From assembly GCF_051401765.1 (NCBI RefSeq), contig NW_027480504.1:682001-746000 (forward strand): DNA of 64,000 nucleotides. The letters are read 5' to 3'. How positions within the stretch are numbered: the stretch's first letter is position 1; every line of letters starts with the position of its first letter. Under the pieces are notes generated by a model. It made no database searches. It saw only the letters and a program-made list of their open reading frames with translations, and was not told where the DNA came from. The position numbers and the translations under genes are program-made. Origin of the DNA: Calliopsis andreniformis (taxonomy: Eukaryota > Arthropoda > Insecta > Hymenoptera > Andrenidae). This document shows positions 24,401-36,244 of this stretch, piece by piece.

Positions 24401-25734
24401 GTCCTCAGACCTCAAACCTCTACCCTCAACCCTCAGCCCTCATCCTCAATCCTCAATCCTCAATCCTCAATCCTCAATCCTCAATCTTCAATCCTCAATA
24501 CTCAATCTTCAATAATCAATCCTCAATTCTCAGTCCTCAATGCTCAATCCTCAATCGTCAATCCTCAATCACCAATCCTCAATCTTCAATCCTCAATCCT
24601 CAATCATCAATCCTCAATCCTCAATTTTCAATCCTCAATACTCAATCTGCAATCCTCAATACTCAGTCCGCAATCCTGAATGCTCAATCCTCAATCCTCA
24701 ATCTTCAATCCTCAATACTCAGTCTTCAATCCTCGATCCTCAATACTCAATCCTCAATCCTCATTCTTCAATCCTCAATACCCAATCCTCAATCTTCTAT
24801 CCTCAATCCTCAATCCTCAATTCTCAATCCTCGATCCTCAATCCTCGGACCTCAAACAGCAATACTCAACCCTCAGTCCTCGTCCTCAATCCTCAACCTT
24901 CAATACTGAATCCTCAATCTTCAATCATCAATATTCAATCTTCAGTCCTCAATCCTCAATCCTCAATCCTCAAACCTCAATCCTCAACCGTCAGTCCTCG
25001 TCCTCAAACCTCAACCCTCAATCCTCAATCCTCAATGTTCAATCATCAATACTCAATCTTCAATCCTCAATCCTCAATCCTCAATCCTTAATCCTCAATC
25101 CTCAATATTCAATCCTCAATCCTTAGTCCACAAACCTCAATTCTGAATCCTCAATCCTGAGTCCTCAATCTTCAGCCCTCAGTCCTCAACAAACAGTAGT
25201 CAATCCTCAATCCTCAGTAGAATATCCTCAATTCACAGCTTTCAATACTCAATACTCGATCTGCAATCTTCAAACCACTATCGACAAACATCAATTCTCA
25301 TCACTCAACCCTCAACACTCAGTCCTCAATGTTCAATCCTCAATCCTCAATTCTCAACCTTCAATCCTCAATACTGAAACGTCAATCCTCAACCCTCAAT
25401 CCTCAATCCTCAATCCTCAATACTCAATCCTCAATCCTCAATCCTCAATACTCAACCATCAATCCTCAATTCTCAATACTCAATAGAATATCCTGAATTC
25501 TCATGGTTCAATACTCAATCCACAATATTCAATAATCAAATCTGAATGCTCAAACATCAATTCTCAAAACTCAATCCTCAACACTCAGTCCTCTCTCATC
25601 AATCCTCCATCCTCAATCCTCAATCCTCAAGCGTCAATCCTCAATCCTCAACCCTCAATCCTCAGCCCTCAAACCTCCACCTCGAATCCTCAATACTGAA
25701 TCCTCAATCTTCAGCCATAAGACCTCAACAATCA
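21488..25734 (+). repeat. C-C-F-D-D-A stretch
   Basis: C (21952, 22644), F (23057), D (24153, 25221) and A (25487). Together with the preceding alpha cassette it matches 54.7-59.3 kb, with net length differences of about 120 bp and one fewer 1,068-bp unit there. P blocks with the TCGGACC lead-in are frequent. Confidence 0.8.
23330..25445 (+). repeat. Tandem duplication, offset 1,068 bp
   Basis: A run with CTCTACCCTC (near 23352 and 24420), the TCGGACC P block and the D block (through CCTTAGTCC at 24053 and 25121) are paired at 1,068 bp. The offset is 153 heptamers minus 3, and the first copy holds three 6-mers. The join is near 24,395. At 58.0-58.7 kb a related stretch lacks one D block. Confidence 0.82.
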
Positions 25735-26454
25735 ATATTCAATCCTCAATCCTTAGTCCACAAACCTCAATTCTGAATCCTCAATCCTGAGTCCTCAATC
25801 TTCAGCCCTCAGTCCTCAACAATCAGTAGTCAATCCTCAATCCTCAGTAGAATATCCTCAATTCACAGCTTTCAATACTCAATACTCGATCTGCAATCTT
25901 CAAACCACTATCGACAAACATCAATTCTCATCACTCAACCCTCAACACTCAGTCCTCAATGTTCAATCCTCAATCCTCAATTCTCAACCTTCAATCCTCA
26001 ATACTGAAACGTCAATCCTCAACCCTCAATCCTCAATCCTCAATCCTCAATCCTCAATTCTCAATCCTCAATCCTCAATCCTCAATCATCAATCCTCAAT
26101 CCTCAATTTTCAATCCTCAATCCTCAATCCTCAATCCTCAATCCTCAATTTTCAATCCTCAATACTCAATCTGCAATCCTCAATACTCAGTCCGCAATAC
26201 TGAATGCTCAATCTTCAATCCTCAATCTTCAATCCTCAATACTCAGTCTTCAATCCTCGATCCTCAATACTCAATCCTCAATCCTCATTCTTCAATCCTC
26301 AATACCCAATCCTCAATCTTCAATCCTCAATCCTCAATCCTCAATTCTCAATCCTCGATCCTCAATCCTCGGACCTCAAACAGCAATACTCAACCCTCAA
26401 TGTTCAATCATCAATACTCAATCTTCAATCCTCAACCCTCAATCCTCAATCCTT
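25735..26454 (+). repeat. D-block duplication, offset 630 bp
   Basis: CAACAATCAATATTCAATCC at about 25731 is a fusion: an M left arm of type B/H (TCAACAA) passes directly to TCAATAT and then into a D block (25851) that copies 25121-25400. The offset of 630 bp is exactly 90 heptamers, and no 6-mer lies in the interval. Confidence 0.78.
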
Positions 26455-29400
26455 AATCCTCAATCCTCAATATTCAATCCTCAATCCTCAGTCCACAAAC
26501 CTCAGTTCTGAATCCTCAATCCTGAGTCCTCAATCTTCAGCCCTCAGTCCTCATCAGTCAGTAGTCAATCCTCAATCCTCAGTAGAATATCCTCAATTCA
26601 CAGCTTTCAACACTCAATACTCGATCTGCAATCTTCAAACCACTATCCACAAACATCAATTCTCATCACTCAACCCTCAACACTCAGTCCTCAATGTTCA
26701 ATCCTCAATCCTCAATTCTCAATCTTCAATGCTCAATACTGAACCTTCAATCCTCAATCCTCAATCCTCAATCCTCAATTCTCAATACGCAATCCTCAAT
26801 CCCCAATCCTCAATCCTCAATCTTCAATCCTCAATACTCAATCTTCAAACCTCAATCCTCAATCCTCAATCCTCAATCATCAATCCTCAATCATCAATCC
26901 TTAATTTTCAATACTCAATCCTCAACGCTCAATCCTCAATCCTCAATACTCAACCATCAATCCTCAATTCTCAATACTCAATAGAATATCCTGAATTCTC
27001 AGGATTCTATACTCAAACCTCAATCCTCAACCCTCAGCCCTCATTCTCAATCCTCAATCCACAATCCTCAAACCTCAATCCTCAACCGTCAGTCCTCGTC
27101 CTCAATCCTCAACCCTCAATCCTCAATCCTCCCATCTTCAATCATCAATACTCAATCTTCAATACTCAATTCTCAATCCTCAGTCCTCAAACCTCGATCC
27201 TGAATCCTCAATCCTGAATCCTCAATCTTCAGCCCTGTGTCCTCAACAATCAGTTGTCAATCCTCAATCCTCAATAGAATATCCTCAATTCACAGTTTTC
27301 AATACTCAGTACTCAATCTGCAATCTTCAGATCTCTATCCACAAACACCAGTTCTTATCATTCAACACTGAATACTCAGTCCCTAATCCTCAATCCTCAA
27401 TCCTCAATCCTCAATCCTCAATCCTCAATCCTCAATCTTAATCTTCAATCCTCAATACTCAATCTTCAATCCTCAATCCTCAATCCTCAATCCTCAATCC
27501 TCAATCTTCAATCCTCAATACTCAATCTTCAATACTCAATCCTCAATCCTCAATCCTCAATCCTCAATCCTCAATCCTCAATCGTCAATCTTCAGTCCTC
27601 AATACTCAATCTTCAATCCTCAATCGTCAATCCTCAATCCTCAATCCACATTCTTCAATCCTCAACACCCAATCCTCAATCTTCAACCCTCAATCCTCAG
27701 TCCTCAATTCTCAATCCTCAATCCTCAATCCTCAGACCTCAAACATCAATCCTCAATCCTCAATCCTCAATCCTCAATCCTCAATCTTCAATCCTCAATA
27801 CTCAATCTTCAATCCTCAATCCTCAATCCTCAATACTCAATCCTCAATCCTCAATCCTCATTCTTCAATCCTCAATCTTCAATGCTCAATCCTCAATCCT
27901 CAATCCTCAATCCTCAATCCTCAGTCATCAAACCTCAATCCGGAATCCTCAATCCTGAATACTCAATCTTTAGCCGTCAGTCCTCAACAATCAATTGTCA
28001 ATCCTCAATCCTCAATATTCAATCCTCAATCCTCAATCCGCAATCCTCAATCCTCAATCCTCAATCCTCAATCCTCAATCTTCAATCCCCAATCCTCAAT
28101 CCTCAGTCCTCAATCCACATTCTTCAATCCTCAATACCCAATTCTCAATCTACAATACTCAATCCTCAATCCTCAATTCTCAATCCTCAATCCTCAGTCC
28201 TCAGTCCTCAAACCTCAATCCTCGACCCTCAGCCCTCATCCTCAATCCCCAATCCTCAATCCTCAATCCTCAGTCTTCAATCCTCAATACTCAATTTTCA
28301 ATAGTCAATCCTCAATTCTCAATCCTCAATACTCATTCCTCAATCTTCAATCCTCCATCCTCAATCCTCAATACTCAATCCTCAATCCTCAATCCTCATT
28401 CTTCAATCCTCAATCTTCAATGCTCAATCCTCAATCCTCAATCCTCAATCCTCAATCCTCAGTCATCAAACCTCAATCCGGAATCCTCAATCCTGAATAC
28501 TCAATCTTCAGCCGTCAGTCCTCAACAATCAATTGTCAATCCTCAATCCTCAATATTCAATCCTCAATCCTCAATCCGCAATCCTCAATCCTCAATCCTC
28601 AATCCTCAATCCTCAATCTTCAATCCCCAATCCTCAATCCTCAGTCCTCAATCCACATCCTTCAATCCTCAATACCCAATCCTCAATCTACAATACTCAA
28701 TCCTCGATCCTCAATTCTCAATCCTCAATCCTCAGTCCTCAGTCCTCAAACCTCAATCCTCGACCCTCAGCCCTCATCCTCAATCCCCAATCCTCAATCC
28801 TCAATCCTCAATCTTCAATCCTCAATGCTCAATCTTCAATAATCAATCCTCAATTCTCAATCCTCAATACTCATTCCTCAATCGTCAATACTCAATCCCC
28901 AATCCTCAATCTTCAATCCTCAATCCTGAATCTTCAATCCTCAATCCTCAGTCTTCAATCCTCAATCCTCAATCTTCAATCCTCAATACTCAATCTTCAA
29001 TCCTCTATCCTCAATCCTCAATCCTCAATCCTCAATCCTCAATCCTCAATCCTCAATCCTCAATTCTCAATCCTCAATCTTCAATCCTCAATACTCATTA
29101 TTCAATCCTCAATCCTCAATCCTCAATCCTCAATCCTCAATCCTCAATCCTCAATGTTCAACCCGCAATACACAATCCTCAACTTTCAATCCTCAATCCT
29201 CATTCCTCAATCCTCAAACCTCAATCCTCAATCCTCAATCCTCAGTCCTCGAACCTCAAACCTGTATCCTCAATACTGAATCCTCAATCTTCAGACCTCA
29301 GTCCTCAACAATCAGTTGTCAATTATCAATCCTCAATAGAATATCATCAATTCACTGTTTTCAATACTCAATTCTCAATCTGCAATTATCAAATCTCTAT

Positions 29401-29560
29401 CAACAAACATCAATTCTCATCATTCAACCCTCAACACTCAGTCCCCAATCCTCAATCTTCAATACTCAATCCTCAATCCTCAATCCTCGATCCTCAATCT
29501 TCAATCCTCAATACTCGATCCTCAATCCTCAATCCTCAATCCTCAATCTTCAATCCTCAA
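26455..29560 (+). repeat. Third partial copy of the 5.2-kb segment
   Basis: D (26586), A'' (26985) and E (27278) sit 16,155 bp from their counterparts in copy 1. H (27921, 28459) and F (29340) follow, the latter at offset 16,052. The reduced offset shows about 100 bp lost between E and F. The A' part of copies 1 and 2 is absent; P-rich sequence follows. Confidence 0.82.
27806..28884 (+). repeat. 538-bp tandem duplication, third occurrence
   Basis: H at 27921 and 28459, offset 538. The related stretch near 43,150-43,620 has only one copy (H at 43206), so the array retains both the single and the doubled state. Confidence 0.84.
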
Positions 29561-32500
29561 TTCTCAATCCTCGGTCCTCAATCCTCAATCGTCAATCCTC
29601 AATCCTCAATCCTCACTCTTCAATCCTCAATACTTAAACTGCAATCCGCAATCCTCAGTCCTCACTCCTCAATCCTCATTCTTCAATCCTCAATACCGAA
29701 TCCTCAACCTTCAATCCTCAATCCTCAATCCTCAATTCTCAATCCTCAATCCTCAATCCTCAGACTTCAAACACCAATGCTCAACCCTCAGTCCTCGTCC
29801 ACAATCCACAGCCCTCAATCCTCAATCCTCAATCTTCAATCTGTAATATTCAATCTTCAATCCTCAATCTTCAATCCTCAACCCTCAATCTTCAATACTC
29901 AATCCTCAATCCTCAATCTTCAATCCTCAATACTCAATCTTCAATCCACAATCCTCAATCCTCAATCCTCAATCCACATTCTTCAATCCTCAACACCCAA
30001 TCCTCATACCTCAAACCTCAACCGTCAGTCCTCGTCCTCAATCCTCAATCCTCAATCTTCAATCCTCAATACTCAATCTTCAATCCGCAATCCTCAATCT
30101 TCAATCCTCAATCCTCAATCCTCAATTCTCAATCCTCAATCCTCAATCCTCAATCATCAATCCTCAATCCTCAATTTTCAATCCTCAATCCTCAATCCTC
30201 AATCCTCAATCCTCAATGTTCAATCCGCAATACACAATCCTCAATCTTCAATCCTCAGTCCTCATTCCTCAATCCTCAAACCACAATCCTCAATCCTCAA
30301 TCCACATTCTTCAATCCTCAACACCCAATCCTCAAACCTCAATCCTCAACCGTCAGTCCTCGTCCTCAATCCTCAATCCTCAATCTTCAATCCTCAGTAC
30401 TCAATCTTCAATCCGCAATCCTCAATCTTCAATCCTCAATCCTCAATCCTCAATTCTCAATCCTCAATCCTCAATCCTCAATCATCAATCCTCAATCCTC
30501 AATTTTCAATCCTCAATCCTCAATCCTCAATCCTCAATCCTCAATATTCAATCCTCAATACTCAATCTGCAATCCTCAGTACTCAGACCGCAATCCTGAA
30601 TGCTCAATCTTCAATCCTCAATCTTCAATCCTCAATACTCAGTCTTCAATCCTCGATCCTCAATACTCAATCCTCAATCCTCATTCTTCAATCCTCAATA
30701 CCCAATCCTCAATCTTCAATCCTCAATCCTCAATCCTCAATTCTCAATCCTCGATCCTCAATCCTCGGACCTCAAACAGCAATACTCAACCCTCAGTCCT
30801 GGTCCTCAATCCACAACCATCAATACTGAATCCTCAATCTTCAATCATCAATATTCAATCTTCAGTCCTCAATCCTCAATCCTCAATCCTCAAACCTCAA
30901 TCCTCAACCGTCAGTGCTCGTCCTCAAACCTCAACCCTCAATCCTCAATCCTCAATGTTCAATCATCAATACTCAATCTTCAATCCTCAATCCTCAATCC
31001 TCAATCCTTAATCCTCAATCCTCAATATTCAATCCTCAATCCTTAGTCCACAAACCTCAATTCTGAATCCTCAATCCTGAGCCCTCAATCTTCAGCCCTC
31101 AGTCCTCAACAATCACTAGTCAATCCTCAATCCTCAGTAGAATATCCTCAATTCACAGCTTTCAATACTCAATACTCGATCTGCAATCTTCAAACCAGTA
31201 TCGACAAACATCAATTCTCATCACTCAACCATCAACACTCAGTCCTCAATGTTCAATCCTCAATCCTCAATTCTCAATCTTCAATCCTCAATACTGAAAC
31301 TTCAATCCTCAATCCTCAATCCTCAATCCTCAATCCTCAATACTCAATCCTCAATCCTCAATCCTCAATCCTCAATCTTCAATCCTCAATACTCAATCTT
31401 TAAACCTCAATCCTCAATCCTCAATCCTCAATCCTCAATCATCAATCCTCAATCATCAATCCTCAATCTTCAATACTCAATCCTCAACGCTCAATCCTCA
31501 ATCCTCAATACTCAACCATCAATCCTCAATTCTCAATACTCAATAGAATATCCTGAATTCTCAGGATTCTATACTCAAACCTCAATCCTCAACCCTCAGC
31601 CCTCATTCTCAATCCTCAATCCACAATCCTCAAACCTCAATCCTCAACCGTCAGTCCTTGTCCTCAATCCTCAACCCTCAATCCTCAATCCTCCCATCTT
31701 CAATCATCAATACTCAATCTTCCATACTCAATTCTGAATCCTCAGTCCTCAAACCTCAATCCTGAATCCTCAATCCTCAATCCTCAATCCTCATTCTTCA
31801 ATCCTCAATACCCAATCCTCAATCTTCAATCCTCAATCCTCAATCCTCGATTCTCAATTCTCAATCCTCAATCCTCAATCCTCAATCATCAATCCTCAAT
31901 CCTCAATTTTCAATCCTCAATCCTCAATCCTCAATCCTCAATCCTCAATGTTCAATCCGCAATACACAATCCTCAATCTTCAATCGTCAGTCCTCATTCC
32001 TCAATCCTCAAACCTCAATCCTCAATCCTCAATCCACATTCTTCAATCCTCAACACCCAATCCTCAAACCTCAATCCTCAACCGTCAGTCCTCGTCCTCA
32101 ATTCTCAATCCTCAATCTTCAATCCTCAGTACTCAATCTTCAATCCGCAATCCTCAATCCTCAATCCTCAATCCTCAATCCTCAATTTTCAATCCTCAAT
32201 ACTCAATCTGCAATCCTCAATACTCAGTCCGCAATCCTGAATGCTCAATCTTCAATCCTCAATCTTCAATCCTCAATACTCAGTCTTCAATCCTCGATCC
32301 TCAATACTCAATCCTCAATCCTCATTCTTCAATCCTCAATACCCAATCCTCAATCTTCAATCCTCAATCCTCAATCCTCAATTCTCAATCCTCAATCCTC
32401 AATCCACAATCATCAATCCTCAATCCTCAATTTTCAATCCTCAATCCTCAATCCTCAATCCTCAATCCTCAATCCTCAATTTTCAATCCTCAATACTCAA

Positions 32501-33560
32501 TCTGCAATCCTCAATACTCAGTCTTCAATCCTCGATCCTCAATACTCAATCCTCAATCCTCATTCTTCAATCCTCAATACCCAATCCTCAATCTTCAATC
32601 CTCAATCCTCAATCCTCAATTCTCAATCCTCGATCCTCAATCCTCGGACCTCAAACAGCAATACTCAACCCTCAGTCCTCGTCCTCAATCCACAATCATC
32701 AATACTGAATTCTCAATCTTCAATCATCAATATTCAATCTTCAGTCCTCAATCCTCAATCCTCAATCATCAAACCTCAATCCTCAACCGTCAGTCCTCGT
32801 CCTCAAACCTGAACCCTCAATCCTCAATCCTCAATGTTCAATCATCAATACTCAATCTTCAATCCTCAATCCTCAATCCTCAATCCTTAATCCTCAATCC
32901 TCAATATTCAATCCTCAATCCTCAGTCCACAAACCTCAGGTCTGAATCCTCAATCCTGAGTCCTCAATCTTCAGCCCTCAGTCCTCATCAATCAGTAGTC
33001 AATCCTCAATCCTCAGTAGAATATCCTCAATTCACAGCTTTAACACTCAATACTCGATCTGCAATCTTCAAACCACTATCCACAAACATCAATTCTCATC
33101 ACTCAACCCTCAACACTCAGTCCTCAATGTTCAATCCTCAATCCTCAATTCTCAATCTTCAATGCTCAATGCTGAACCTTCAATCCTCAATCCTCAATCC
33201 TCAATCCTCAATTCTCAATACGCAATCCTCAATCCCCAATCCTCAATCCTCAATCTTCAATCCTCAATACTCAATCTTCAAACCTCAATCCTCAATCCTC
33301 AATCCTCAATCATCAATCCTCAATCATCAATCCTCAATTTTCAATACTCAATCCTCAACGCTCAATCCTCAATCCTCAATACTCAACCATCAATCCTCAA
33401 TTCTCAATACTCAATAGAATATCCTGAATTCTCAGAATTCTATACTCAAACCTCAATCCTCAACCCTCAGCCCTCATTCTCAATCCTCAATCCACAATCC
33501 TCAAACCTCAATCCTCAACCGTCAGTCCTCGTCCTCAATCCTCAACCCTCAATCCTCAAT
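29561..33560 (+). repeat. P-rich array followed by two beta cassettes
   Basis: 29.6-30.6 kb is dominated by P blocks, including a unit of about 320 bp with ACATTCT, TCAACAC-CCAATCC, TCAACCG and TCGTCC seen near 29985, 30307 and again near 32040. D-A'' pairs follow at 31141/31547 and 33020/33418. The 28.3-30.9 kb part matches 43.0-45.5 kb at offsets falling from 14,747 to 14,600. No coding or unique DNA was found. Confidence 0.78.
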
Positions 33561-36244
33561 CCTCCCATCTTCAATCATCAATACTCAATCTTCAATACTC
33601 AATTCTCAATCCTCAGTCCTCAAACCTCAATCCTGAATCCTCAATCCTGAATCCTCAATCTTCAGCCCTGTGTCCTCAACAATCAGTTGTCAATCCTCAA
33701 TCCTCAATAGAATGTCCTCAATTCACAGTTTTCAATACTCAGTACTCAATCTGCAATCTTCAGATCTCTATCCACAAACACCAATTCTTATCATTCAACA
33801 CTGAATACTCAGTCCCTAATCCTCAATCCTCAATCCTCAATCCTCAATCCTCAATCCTCAATCCTCAATCTTAATCTTCAATCCTCAATACTCAATCTTC
33901 AATCCTCAATCCTCAATCCTCAATCCTCAAACCTCAATCTTCAATCCTCAATACTCAATCTTCAATACTCAATCCTCAATCCTCAATCCTCAATCCTCAA
34001 TCCTCAATCCTCAATCGTCAATCTTCAGTCCTCAATACTCAATCTTCAACCCTCAATCCTCAATCCTCAATCCTCAATCCACATTCTTCAATCCTCAACA
34101 CCCAATCCTCAATCTTCAACCCTCAATCCTCAATCCTCAATCCTCAATCCACAATCCTCAATCCTCAATCCTCAATCCTCAGTCCTCAAACCTCAATCCT
34201 GAATCCCCGATCCTGAATCCTCAATCTTCAGCCCTCAGTCCTCTACAATCAGTTGTCAATCCTCAATCCTCAGTAGAATATCATCAATTCACAGTTTTCA
34301 TTACTCAATACTCAATCTGCAATCTTCAAATCTCTATCCACAAACATCAATTCTCATCACTCAACCCTCAACACTCAGTCCCCAATCCTCAATATTCAAT
34401 CCTCAATCCTCAATCCTCAATCCTCAATCCTCAATCCTCATTCCTCAATCCTCATCCTTCAATCCTCAATACCCAATCCTCAATCCTCAATCTTCAATCC
34501 TCAATACTCAATCTTCAATCCTCAATCCTCAGTCCACAATCTTCAATCATCAATGCTCAATCCTCAATCCTCAATCTTCAATCCTCAATACTCAGTCTTC
34601 AATCCTCGATCCTCAATACTCAATCCTCAATCCTCATTCTTCAATCCTCAATACCCAATCCTCAATCTTCAATCCTCAATCCTCAATCCTCAATTCTCAA
34701 TCCTCGATCCTCAATCCTCGGACCTCAAACAGCAATACTCAACCCTCAGTCCTGGTCCTCAATCCACAACCATCAATACTGAATCCTCAATCTTCAATCA
34801 TCAATATTCAATCTTCAGTCCTCAATCCTCAATCCTCAATCCTCAAACCTCAATCCTCAACCGTCAGTCCTCGTCCTCAAACCTCAACCCTCAATCCTCA
34901 ATCCTCCCATCTTCAATCATCAATACTCAATCTTCAATACTCAATTCTCAATCCTCAGTCCTCAAACCTCAATCCTGAATCCTCAATCCTGAATCCTCAA
35001 TCTTCAGCCCTGTGTCCTCAACAATCAGTTGTCAATCCTCAATCCTCAATAGAATGTCCTCAATTCACAGTTTTCAATACTCAGTACTCAATCTGCAATC
35101 TTCAGATCTCTATCCACAAACACCAATTCTTATCATTCAACACTGAATACTCAGTCCCTAATCCTCAATCCTCAATCCTCAATCCTCAATCCTCAATCCT
35201 CAATCCTCAATCTTAATCTTCAATCCTCAATACTCAATCTTCAATCCTCAATCCTCAATCCTCAATCCTCAAACCTCAATCTTCAATCCTCAATACTCAA
35301 TCTTCAATACTCAATCCTCAATCCTCAATCCTCAATCCTCAATCCTCAATCCTCAATCGTCAATCTTCAGTCCTCAATACTCAATCTTCAACCCTCAATC
35401 CTCAATCCTCAATCCTCAATCCACATTCTTCAATCCTCAACACCCAATCCTCAATCTTCAACCCTCAATCCTCAATCCTCAATCCTCAATCCACAATCCT
35501 CAATCCTCAATCCTCAATCCTCAGTCCTCAAACCTCAATCCTGAATCCCCGATCCTGAATCCTCAATCTTCAGCCCTCAGTCCTCTACAATCAGTTGTCA
35601 ATCCTCAATCCTCAGTAGAATATCATCAATTCACAGTTTTCATTACTCAATACTCAATCTGCAATCTTCAAATCTCTATCCACAAACATCAATTCTCATC
35701 ACTCAACCCTCAACACTCAGTCCCCAATCCTCAATATTCAAGCCTCAATCCTCAATCCTCAATCCTCAATCCTCAATCCTCATTCCTCAATCCTCATCCT
35801 TCAATCCTCAATACCCAATCCTCAATCCTCAATCTTCAATCCTCAATACTCAATCTTCAATCCTCAATCCTCAGTCCACAATCTTCAATCATCAATGCTC
35901 AATCCTCAATCCTCAATCTTCAATCCTCAATACTCAGTCTTCAATCCTCGATCCTCAATACTCAATCCTCAATCCTCATTCTTCAATCCTCAATACCCAA
36001 TCCTCAATCTTCAATCCTCAATCCTCAATCCTCAATTCTCAATCCTCGATCCTCAATCCTCGGACCTCAAACAGCAATACTCAACCCTCAGTCCTGGTCC
36101 TCAATCCACAACCATCAATACTGAATCCTCAATCTTCAATCATCAATATTCAATCTTCAGTCCTCAACCCTCAATCCTCAATCCTCAAGCCTCAATCCTC
36201 AACCGTCAGTCCTCGTCCTCAAACCTCAACCCTCAATCCTCAAT
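33561..36244 (+). repeat. Tandem duplication, offset 1,342 bp
   Basis: Two adjacent copies, 33561-34902 and 34903-36244. E (33711, 35053) and G (34277, 35619) are paired at 1,342 bp, and both copies open with the 8-mer TCCCATCT. The unit has three 6-mers (TAATCT, TGGTCC, TCGTCC) and that one 8-mer, and 1,342 is 192 heptamers minus 2, as predicted. After the second copy the sequence continues with TCAATGT instead of TCCCATCT, which fixes the duplication end near 36,244. Confidence 0.88.
34179..34381 (+). repeat. M block, subtype G
   Basis: Anchor 34277. Full-length block combining AATATCA (as in F) with ACAGTTT and TCATTAC, and CCGATCC and TCTACAA in the left arm. It sits downstream of E in four places: 34277, 35619, 42521 and 47124. 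It looks intermediate between E and F and may be a recombinant of them. Confidence 0.8.

Noticed and set aside
27995..30829. Very long open reading frames (also 42706-45429 and dozens of others) that could be read as a Q/S/N/L-rich repeat protein.
   Set aside because: The frames follow from a stop-free 7-bp unit, occur in all three + frames at once, end wherever a variant unit makes TAA, TAG or TGA, and show no ribosome-binding or promoter context or codon-level constraint. Even neighbouring copies differ in where the frames start and stop.
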